A stretch of 38,820 nt of DNA from positions 1 to 38,820 of the forward strand of contig JBBTTS010000042.1 in assembly GCA_038064135.1 (NCBI GenBank), written 5' to 3'. Positions within the stretch are counted from its first letter, which is position 1, and the number at the start of each line of letters is the position of its first letter. Positions 30,210-37,533 of the stretch are shown in pieces. Below the pieces are notes generated by a model, which did not search any database, was not told the origin of the DNA, and saw nothing but the letters and a program-made list of their open reading frames with translations. The DNA is from JBBTTS01 sp038064135 (lineage in GTDB: Bacteria; Patescibacteriota; Saccharimonadia; Saccharimonadales; OMJO01). A program made the position numbers and the translations under genes.

Positions 30210-30872
30210 CTACAAAACAATAAAAGTACCAAGTTGCAAATTCTTGAGTGAATACGTACCAAACTGGGTTCGATGCAATTTTTTAACCGAATAACCCAAT
30301 GCGCCAAAGGTTTTGCGAATTTGACGATTTTTGCCCTGTTTTAGAGTGATGCGCCACGCTGTATCATCGCCTTCATTAAGGCGTGCGATACTAAATTTAC
30401 TGACGTAATCATCCAACTTAATGCCTTGTTCTTGTATTATTTGGCGATGAATTGGTTGCAGTGGTGTTTTTAACGTCACTTCGTAGACCTTGGCTTTTTC
30501 GTAGCGTGGGTGTGTAAGTTGATTCGCTAGCTCGCCGTCATTAGTTAATAGTAAAAGGCCGGAGCTGTTTTTATCGAGTCTTCCAACAGGTTTTAGGTGT
30601 CGGTAATCGGAAGGCAGTAATTGGTAAACTGTCTTGCTACCCTGCCCATTTCGGCTGCAAACATAGCCGATTGGCTTATTAAGCATGATGGTAATTGTTT
30701 TATTTTGCGCCAAAATCTCTTTGCCATCAACAGTCACTATACTTCGTATACCGACTGAGTCTCCTGGGCTGGCAATTTTGCCGTCAATTTCAACACGGCC
30801 TTCGATAATTATTTTGTCGCCTGCTCGCCTGCTCAGTCCTGTTGCCTGTGCTAAAAATTTATTAACTCGCAT
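30210..30872 (-). CDS. RsuA/RluB/RluE/RluF family pseudouridine synthase
   Basis: A 220-residue rRNA pseudouridine synthase. An S4 RNA-binding domain at the N-terminus (RVNKFLAQATGLSRRAGDKI, residues 2-21) is followed by the catalytic domain: LNKPIGYVCSR, then GRLDKNSSGLLLLTNDG, whose aspartate is the nucleophile, and the C-terminal KQGKNRQIRKTFGALGY. Complete, slightly short for RluB. The target (16S U516 for RsuA, 23S U2605 for RluB) cannot be decided, so no symbol is given. TATACT lies eight bases before the ATG, so the mRNA is probably leaderless. Confidence 0.92.
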   Translation of the reverse strand: MRVNKFLAQATGLSRRAGDKIIIEGRVEIDGKIASPGDSVGIRSIVTVDGKEILAQNKTITIMLNKPIGYVCSRNGQGSKTVYQLLPSDYRHLKPVGRLDKNSSGLLLLTNDGELANQLTHPRYEKAKVYEVTLKTPLQPIHRQIIQEQGIKLDDYVSKFSIARLNEGDDTAWRITLKQGKNRQIRKTFGALGYSVKKLHRTQFGTYSLKNLQLGTFIVL

Positions 30873-30880
30873 CAGACCTC

Positions 30881-30886
30881 AGTATA
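30881..30886 (-). promoter_or_regulatory. Leaderless -10 box of the pseudouridine synthase gene
   Basis: TATACT on the minus strand, eight bases before the ATG at 30872, the same layout as topA. Confidence 0.5.
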
Positions 30887-30939
30887 AATTACTAATTCAA
30901 AAAATATATGATAATTATCAAATGATCAATGAAAAATAG

Positions 30940-32334
30940 TTATAGCGCTATAGCATTTGGGTCTGGGCCAATTGTGGTGCCGGGTGGTGATGTAGTTGGA
31001 GGAGCATCAGAATCGTCATCTACAGATGCGAATACCGGCCCTGGTTCTGGTGCGGCTGCGGCCTGTACGGCTTCTTGAACCGACTCTTTATCGTGTTCGG
31101 CCTGCAAAAGCCTGTTCATGTCGACTGGTTTGGTAAGGTCATTCAATGGCATAATTACTTTTTTACCACTTATATTACCGTCGGCAGGTTCTTTTGTTAT
31201 TGGGGCTCGTGGCTCGGCGGCCTGTACAGTTGGTTCGTTATCTTCAGTTCCCGCGACCTCAGTCGGAGTAGTAACCACCGGTTCTGGTGATAATGATGAA
31301 GTCGCTCGTAAAGGCAAACCAGTGTTTGGTTGTGTAGTGTCAATCGGGGCTTCGGCTACCTGTATTTGTTTGACGTTTGCCGATGAAGCAGCTATTGGAT
31401 TCAGTGGTGAGGTGTTAGAGTCGTCACCATCCAGTTCTGATGAATCTGCAATAGTTTGGCTTGGCGGTTTTTCTGTCTGTGCTTGTTCGGAAGCAGTGGC
31501 TGGTTTTTCTGTTTCGCCCTCACCGTATGTACTTTGGACAAAAGCATCAATCTGCTTTTCGATGTCAGCCTCTTCATTAGCAGTGGTTTGTGACAAGTTA
31601 GGATCAATACTCGGGTTTGAAATCGCTGCCGTTGCGGCAGCGTTATCAGTCTTGGGCGGTTCTTTAGGGCCGTCGGGTTCGTTATCGGGGGGAGATTCTG
31701 GTGGTGGTTCTGGAGGATTCGCACCGTCTGATGAGTCATCTGCTGGTGGATCAACTACAGCTACCGCAGGTTCGCTGGAATTTTCATCTGCAGTCGGAGA
31801 ACTATCTACAGACACCTGATCGTCGTCTGTTGAGGTTGATGGAAGTTCGGTCGCTGGATCAGTAGCTGAATTACTTGTGTCGGCTGGGGACTCTGGGGCA
31901 ACGGTTGCGCTGGCAACTACAGCTTCTGCAGCTGGAGTTGCTGGCACAGAACTGTCGGCTGGTGGGCCGCCTTCTAGCATTTCTCGGGCTACTTTAGCAA
32001 CGTCTTCCAGGGTAACTTGTGATTTTACCAAGTACTTGTCAGCGCCTAGTTTATTTGCGCGTTCACGATCTTCGACCTGGCTAAGGGCGGTCATCATAAC
32101 AACTTTTGTATTCTTGGTTTCTGGTGTTGTTCGCAAAATATCTAACATGTCAAAACCACTAATTTTTGGCATCATAACATCAGATATTATCAGATCGGGC
32201 TTTTCTTTGACGGCCACAGCAAGCGCCTCTTCACCGTCGTGGGCCGAAACAATCTCGTAGCCCTCGGCCAAAAGGCGTGCTTCGTAAATTTCGCGAAGAT
32301 TGTTGTCGTCTTCGACTAGCATAATTTTTGCCAT
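30940..32334 (-). CDS. Response regulator: receiver domain with long disordered acidic tail
   Basis: A 464-residue protein. Residues 1-122 form a complete CheY-like receiver: acidic pair in LVEDDNN, phospho-acceptor Asp52 in IISDVMMPK, Thr82 in MMTALS and Lys104 in YLVKSQ. Residues about 125-464 are low-complexity, rich in Ala, Pro, Ser, Thr, Asp and Glu, with no DNA-binding or enzymatic output domain; a short ordered patch GKKVIMPLNDLTKPVDMNRLL may be a docking motif. The partner kinase is encoded next to it, across a scaffold gap. The output is therefore probably a protein-protein interaction. GAGGG before the ATG serves as Shine-Dalgarno. Confidence 0.88.
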   Translation of the reverse strand: MAKIMLVEDDNNLREIYEARLLAEGYEIVSAHDGEEALAVAVKEKPDLIISDVMMPKISGFDMLDILRTTPETKNTKVVMMTALSQVEDRERANKLGADKYLVKSQVTLEDVAKVAREMLEGGPPADSSVPATPAAEAVVASATVAPESPADTSNSATDPATELPSTSTDDDQVSVDSSPTADENSSEPAVAVVDPPADDSSDGANPPEPPPESPPDNEPDGPKEPPKTDNAAATAAISNPSIDPNLSQTTANEEADIEKQIDAFVQSTYGEGETEKPATASEQAQTEKPPSQTIADSSELDGDDSNTSPLNPIAASSANVKQIQVAEAPIDTTQPNTGLPLRATSSLSPEPVVTTPTEVAGTEDNEPTVQAAEPRAPITKEPADGNISGKKVIMPLNDLTKPVDMNRLLQAEHDKESVQEAVQAAAAPEPGPVFASVDDDSDAPPTTSPPGTTIGPDPNAIAL

Positions 32335-32408
32335 CAGAATTTTCCCTCGGTCATTGTATAAAGCTTATGTCTAGCGATAATTGTACCATGTTTTTGCATG
32401 AATCAAGT

Positions 32409-32418
32409 NNNNNNNNNN
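32409..32418. other. Assembly gap (10 N) between response regulator and kinase
   Basis: The N run lies seven bases after the stop of the histidine kinase gene and upstream of the response-regulator promoter region; true length unknown. No coding frame is interrupted. Confidence 0.9.
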
Positions 32419-32424
32419 GTAGAT

Positions 32425-33777
32425 TTACGGCGTCGATGGCGCCAACAACTCTTTACTTTGCAGTTCGGTTGCTTTTTTAGAATCAATCCTCGGTAGGTTT
32501 ATATAAAATGTACTACCTTGGTCGACCTTGCTTTCGACCCAAATTCTTCCCTGGTATAGTTCGATAATTTTTTTACAAATAAATAATCCTAAACCTGTAC
32601 CACCGATAGTGCGGGTGGCCGAATTATCAACACGGTAGAATTTCTGGAAAATGTGATTAACGTCTTCAGTCGGGATACCATGCCCAGTGTCTTTTACATA
32701 TAGTTGAACAACCTTGTCGTTGCCAGTAAGTCCGACCGAAATCCGACCTTGGTCGGTGTACTTTACGGCGTTATCAAACAAATTAGTCACTACCTCACGC
32801 AACCTATCGGGGTCTAGGTAAGAAAAGTAAAGCGGTAAAACGTTTTTTGTACTGCCGTTTGCGTGGCCGGAATCGCTGGCACCAATCAAGAATTCTACCT
32901 GTAAACCACTTTTCTCTGCCGAAAACCTTAGGCTGTCGGTAACTTGTTCTAAAAAGCTACCAATTTCTACCACAACTGGGTGGCTAACTAGTCGGCCATC
33001 TTCGGCTTTGGCGCTGGTAAGTAAGTCTTGAAACAGTTTTCCTAAATGTTGAGTTGAAGAATGGGCCTTTTCTAAATAAACTCTGGCCTTACCGTCGATG
33101 TTGGAAACCTTTTCGTTTAATGCTAGTGCTAGGTATCCTTCTATGGCCGCCACGGGTGTGCGCATCTCGTGGCTGGCTGTGCTAATAAAGTCGGCTCGTT
33201 GCTGTTCTTGTCGTCTTTCAGCAGACACGTTTCTAAAAATTCCAACCACCGCTTCGACTACACCGTCTTGGCTGATAAGTGGTGAGACACTTAGGTTTAT
33301 AGGAATTTGCTGATTTGTTTTGGTTAGTAAATAAGCTGCGTTATCGATGACACCGATCTTTGAATTAAATACCATTTCGAACGGATTTTTATCGTCTGTG
33401 TATGGAACGTTATGCTCATCAATAAGTTGCAATACCGACTGGTAGGCTAAACTTACCGCGTCTTTGGCTGGCCATGCTGTAACTTCGCTAGCTGCACCAT
33501 TAAACACCTGGATTATTTTATCAGCACCAATTACTACAACTCCGTCTTGGATAGCGCTAATGATTAAATCGGCTTTAACTTTTTCACTATGGGCAACTTT
33601 TTGCCCTTTAGCCAAAAGTCCTGCCGTAGTGTTTTGCTTTTTGCGTAGCCTAAATACATAAGCCCAGCTGGCCAAAGCAAATAAAATTAAGAATCCGACG
33701 ATTCCTAGTCCGATTATTTCAAATCGAATTGCTGCTGCGAAATTCTGGTGAACCGTGTTAGTAATTAAGTTTTCCAT
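32425..33777 (-). CDS. Membrane sensor histidine kinase with PAS domain
   Basis: A 450-residue kinase. One membrane helix near residues 22-42 (IIGLGIVGFLILFALASWAY) with almost no extracytoplasmic part, then a PAS-like domain (about 70-185, starting ISAIQDGVVVIGADKIIQVF), the HisKA dimerisation helix with His203 in FISTASHEMRTPVAAIEGYL, and the ATPase domain: N box LREVVTNLFDNAVKYTD, G1 DTGHGIP, F box FQKFYRVD and G2 GGTGLGLFICK. Complete and probably active. The short N-terminus suggests it senses intracellular or membrane signals through PAS. It is encoded upstream of the receiver protein on the same strand, forming a two-component pair. Confidence 0.92.
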   Translation of the reverse strand: MENLITNTVHQNFAAAIRFEIIGLGIVGFLILFALASWAYVFRLRKKQNTTAGLLAKGQKVAHSEKVKADLIISAIQDGVVVIGADKIIQVFNGAASEVTAWPAKDAVSLAYQSVLQLIDEHNVPYTDDKNPFEMVFNSKIGVIDNAAYLLTKTNQQIPINLSVSPLISQDGVVEAVVGIFRNVSAERRQEQQRADFISTASHEMRTPVAAIEGYLALALNEKVSNIDGKARVYLEKAHSSTQHLGKLFQDLLTSAKAEDGRLVSHPVVVEIGSFLEQVTDSLRFSAEKSGLQVEFLIGASDSGHANGSTKNVLPLYFSYLDPDRLREVVTNLFDNAVKYTDQGRISVGLTGNDKVVQLYVKDTGHGIPTEDVNHIFQKFYRVDNSATRTIGGTGLGLFICKKIIELYQGRIWVESKVDQGSTFYINLPRIDSKKATELQSKELLAPSTP

Positions 33778-33884
33778 ATGAAATAAAGCAAGCGTAAGCG
33801 CTTTAGTATTATTATCGGGCTTTTGCTAAGGTTTTACAACTAGACTATTCACCCCTGTTATGATAAGATACGTCGGCATATATT

Positions 33885-33959
33885 GGTCTCATCGTCTAAC
33901 GGTTAGGACACCAGGTTCTCATCCTGGCAATCCGGGTTCGATTCCCGGTGAGATCACCA
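33885..33959 (+). tRNA. tRNA-Glu (anticodon CTC)
   Basis: A complete cloverleaf with encoded CCA. Acceptor GGTCTCA pairs with TGAGATC; the anticodon stem CCAGG/CCTGG encloses TTCTCAT, giving anticodon CTC for GAG codons; the T arm CCGGG-TTCGATT-CCCGG is perfect. TATGAT at 33859-33864 is a likely -10 box about 20 bases upstream. The AAA ATPase gene begins 38 bases downstream. Confidence 0.96.
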
Positions 33960-33997
33960 AAATTGCATTTTTATTCCAATAGTGGTTCTATAAGAAA

Positions 33998-35435
33998 ATG
34001 TCGGACTTTGTTAAACCATTTGTTGAGCCAGCCGAGAAACTTGCTGAGCAGATATATGATCTTTACGACACCACAGGACAATTCAGTCTGCTTAGTGCAG
34101 ATGAAATTGGTACCTCAGTCAATATCATAACCTTGAAGTTCGATATAGTTAATAGTAGTGGTTTTAATCGTTTGAGTATGGCAGGCTTGGTAAGCCTTAC
34201 TAGTGGGGTTTCGTTAGAGGGTGAAGATATTGCCGCAGAAATTTGTGAAAAAATAACCGAAGACATTGAGCCAGACGAAGATGAAATAGCCTTAAGTCAG
34301 CCTCGACTTCAAGGTTTTTTTGAATTTGGAACCGATACCACGACATTTGAAGGCCAAGTAGTCCCGTTTTTAAATGGAAGAAATTGGTTTGTAGGTGCCG
34401 AACATTATCCAATTCATTATGACAACAATCTTGATTTTAAAGAATTAAGTGATTTTTTGAACAGATTTTTTAGAGTTTTTGGAAATGTTGTAGTTACATT
34501 AAGCGACGTCGTGCTTGATCGCAATATAATTGCATATGAAGACGTTGAATATTTAAAACTAGTTGCAGATATACCTAAAATAACTAGGTCTGTCGAAGCT
34601 CATACATTACTAGAAGGTTTTGATTCTTTTATGGATTTTGCAGGTATAAATTATATTTTAGATGAGCTACGTAATTTTGTAAAAATAGCTAACGTGCCAC
34701 AGGAACAGCTTAGGAAAGCTGGTGTTGAAATGCCGCAGGCTGTATTGCTATACGGGCCTTCTGGAGTCGGCAAAACGGACTTGATGCATGCAACAGCAGT
34801 ACAATTAGGTGCAGAAGTTATAGAAGTTAATTTCGCAAGTTTGAGCAATATGTATATAGGTCAATGGGCTAAAAATATTGATGAGATTTTTGAAGGTGCT
34901 TATTCAAGTAATAATAAGGTGATGATAGTCATGGATGAATTCGACGGCTTGATTCAAACTGGAAACCCGCAGTGCAACAACAATATCATTACTGTCCTTA
35001 AACGTCAGCTTGAAAAAAATTAAGCAATATCCAAATGTATTTTTTGCCGCAGCCACAAACAATGTTGATGCAATTGTTCCTGAATTAAGGTCGGCAAAAA
35101 GATTACCTCTTAAACTTGAAATTACCCTTCCTGGCGAAGTCGAAAGAGTGGAAATTATTGAGCATTTAACTATTAAAAAGAGACTGGCAGACCTAGAAGA
35201 CGGTGATATTGAATCTATGGTTAGATTAACTACTCAAAATAGTGTAATAAACTATCAAGCGCTCGCCCAAGTCACAGATGGTTTTAGTGCCGGAGATATT
35301 AAATGTGTTATAGATACGGCAAATCGACGTCGGTTGTTGGCTGCAATATCAGCAGATGATGAAGATTTTCAAAATTTACTCACTCAACAAGAAATTTTAG
35401 AAGCCATTAATTACACACGTCGAACAAAAGCTTGA
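33998..35435 (+). CDS. Classic AAA ATPase, reading frame shifted at an A7 run
   Basis: An about 478-residue ATPase in two frames. The first frame (33998-35023) has an unrecognised N-terminal domain (1-200), then the AAA entry FMDFAGINYILDELRNFVKI, Walker A GPSGVGKT (253-260) and Walker B VMIVMDEFDG (308-317), and stops after LKRQLEKN. The second frame (through 35435) continues IKQYPNVFFAAATNNVDAIV with sensor 1 and the C-terminal lid DGFSAGDIKCVIDTANRRR. Removing one A from the seven at 35013-35019 joins them. It is either a sequencing or real one-base insertion, or an RNA-polymerase slippage site. AAA proteins of this class remodel proteins; the target is unknown. Confidence 0.85.
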
Positions 35436-35443
35436 TTTTATAT

Positions 35444-37477
35444 TCAGTCGACTTTATATATGTGTAACGTATAAGGTCCAAAACTATCAGTAAATTTACT
35501 CGAAGTTATTGTTACGGCTCTATTTTCGTTGACGACAGTTGCTACAGAAGCGTTGACTCCGGTTAATGTAATGACTTGCCCAGTTAGATTTTGATTAGTT
35601 TTATTTAGCACAAAAAAGTATTTTCCGGTTGGAGTATTTCGCCAAGATACCTCTAATTGGGTTGAGGTTGTCGCTCCAATGCTTGCAGGATCAATCTCGT
35701 TCTGAAGTATTTGGGCATGCTGCGTGATTATCGCGCTTTGTTTTGTTAGTTCGGCAACTACATTCGCCGGAGTGTTATCAAAACTAAATCCAGGACTAAG
35801 TGGGTGTAGAGGAAAGTAAGAAATGCCCCGGGCGCCATGAATTATTGTATCCCAAATTTCTGCCCTAAGTTGATCTGGAGTTGGTCCAATAGTTTGCCAC
35901 GATTGCGCCCCAATTATCCCAGTTTCAAGATGGGCAAACGTCGGTTTATTGCCCGACCAAGATTGCAGTGTATCGATCATCCAACCGTTAGAAAACAAAC
36001 CACCTCGGTTGATAGTTACTGTTTTAGTTTGGTTATTTACGGGGTAAAAGTCCCCCGATATGAAGTCACCAGCCGTCATCCACTGTACGTAAGTAGCTTG
36101 TGGGACTTGATTTAAAAATCCGATGAAATTAATTATTACTTTCCGATTTGGATCGATTGCTTTCCAAGCGTTATATTGGTCAATTTGATCTTGAGGAGTT
36201 AAACCCTTGCTCGGATTATCGGGCTCGTCACGCTGTGCCCAGGCAAGTAATAATTTTTCACCAATGTCTTGGCTTGCATTGCTGCGGGGTTTTCGAATTT
36301 GATATAAACCGGCTCCATTTGCAGCAGCAACCCAGGCATCAAGATCGCTTCCGGCGGGATGGTTCCAGACCGTATTTATACCGCGGGCCTTCCATTTTGT
36401 GAAACTATCGATCGGTTGATGACCCGTTGAAATTGGGAATATTCCATCCAAAAATAATTTACTGACAGAAATAGATTTGCTTGCACTAACTACACCTGAA
36501 GTGTTTTTAACCCGTGCACTCAGATTGTAATTCCCGATAGCCAAATTTTGGGTGTTCCAATTAAGCTGATAAACGGTACTAGAAATTTTTGTCCCATTGC
36601 CTATTTTGGAGTTGTTAGCATAAAACTCTACGCCGTTTGCAGCGCCAGAAAGTGTCGCCTGAAGCAAGCTCGTATCTTTTAAGACACTGCCATTTACTGG
36701 TTGACTGATGTTGACTGTTACAGTCGTGTCAGCTATAAATGTTTGAATTATCAACTTGGCAGCGTTAGCGGCTGAAGATTCTTTACTATAATAAATAATT
36801 CTGTGGGCGTCAGAACTACTTATTTTAAATGAATAAATACCATCCTTAGTAATACTGCTAGTTGGAAGTATAAAATCTACAAAAGTTTCGCTAGCAACGT
36901 TATTTTTTGAGGCTAGAATGGGGTTAGATGCAACGTCTGGCCTTGTGTTAAAAGTAATATCATTCTCGGTCCAATTGTTCGAGGCTAAACTAATATTTCC
37001 GCCGCTACCTGTTACAGTCGTTGGTCCACTACCAACCTTAACCTTTATTCTAAGTTTTACAGAAGTAACTTTTGCTGTAGCTATGCCTTTTACACTAAAC
37101 TTTAGATAGCTAAAATGGTCTTGCGATCCATCACATGGCGTTCCTGAGCAAGTTCCAGTTTTGCTATGAGCCATCAATTCTGTTGGATATAGTGTACTCA
37201 CGGTTTTGTCTTGATCGACTCCTGCATGCACAAAACCATCCGCAATTGGCGCAAAAGTTAAGGTATTTGTAGCCGCTCTTGAATAAAAAAGCAGTAATAA
37301 ACCTAAGGCAGCAAACAGTATAAAAAACATTGCCGGGATTAATATTTTCTTTGATTTATTTTTAGTATTTACTTTTTTAGACGACTTATTTTTTGATGTG
37401 CCAGATATACTAAAAAATTTAGCCACGGATTTCCCTCGCTTCCTTTTATAAGATTTAGCCTGCTTAGACTTTGCCAA
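35444..37477 (-). CDS. Secreted/anchored multidomain glycosidase-like protein
   Basis: A 677-residue exported protein. A very basic cytoplasmic N-terminus (1-44) precedes one membrane anchor (about 45-65). Next come a DNRLRE/carbohydrate-binding-like beta domain (about 70-245, with FVHAGVDQDKTVSTLYP and DHFSYLKFSVKG), an Ig-like domain (about 250-340, VNISQPVNGSVLKDTSLLQA) and a TIM-barrel-like region (about 345-600) with LAWAQRDEPDN and THLETG-like FAHLETGI, whose acidic residues could be catalytic. A final beta domain ends YTLHIYKVD. It probably acts on polysaccharide outside the cell, but no GH family is certain. The start is TTG 37477 with AAAGGA upstream. Confidence 0.72.
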   Translation of the reverse strand: MAKSKQAKSYKRKRGKSVAKFFSISGTSKNKSSKKVNTKNKSKKILIPAMFFILFAALGLLLLFYSRAATNTLTFAPIADGFVHAGVDQDKTVSTLYPTELMAHSKTGTCSGTPCDGSQDHFSYLKFSVKGIATAKVTSVKLRIKVKVGSGPTTVTGSGGNISLASNNWTENDITFNTRPDVASNPILASKNNVASETFVDFILPTSSITKDGIYSFKISSSDAHRIIYYSKESSAANAAKLIIQTFIADTTVTVNISQPVNGSVLKDTSLLQATLSGAANGVEFYANNSKIGNGTKISSTVYQLNWNTQNLAIGNYNLSARVKNTSGVVSASKSISVSKLFLDGIFPISTGHQPIDSFTKWKARGINTVWNHPAGSDLDAWVAAANGAGLYQIRKPRSNASQDIGEKLLLAWAQRDEPDNPSKGLTPQDQIDQYNAWKAIDPNRKVIINFIGFLNQVPQATYVQWMTAGDFISGDFYPVNNQTKTVTINRGGLFSNGWMIDTLQSWSGNKPTFAHLETGIIGAQSWQTIGPTPDQLRAEIWDTIIHGARGISYFPLHPLSPGFSFDNTPANVVAELTKQSAIITQHAQILQNEIDPASIGATTSTQLEVSWRNTPTGKYFFVLNKTNQNLTGQVITLTGVNASVATVVNENRAVTITSSKFTDSFGPYTLHIYKVD

Positions 37478-37491
37478 AGTAGAGTCCTTTT

Positions 37492-37520
37492 ACTATATGT
37501 TCAGTTATATTTAACCACAA
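37492..37520 (-). promoter_or_regulatory. Candidate promoter of the glycosidase-like gene
   Basis: Minus-strand TTGTGG (37520-37515), 17 bases, TATAGT (37497-37492), 15 bases before the TTG start, with a Shine-Dalgarno between. Confidence 0.5.
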
Positions 37521-37533
37521 CCGTCAATATTCT

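Noticed and set aside
31118..31819. 233-codon plus-strand ORF opposite the response-regulator tail
   Set aside because: Shadow of the low-complexity Ser/Pro/Asp coding sequence on the other strand; no independent start signal.
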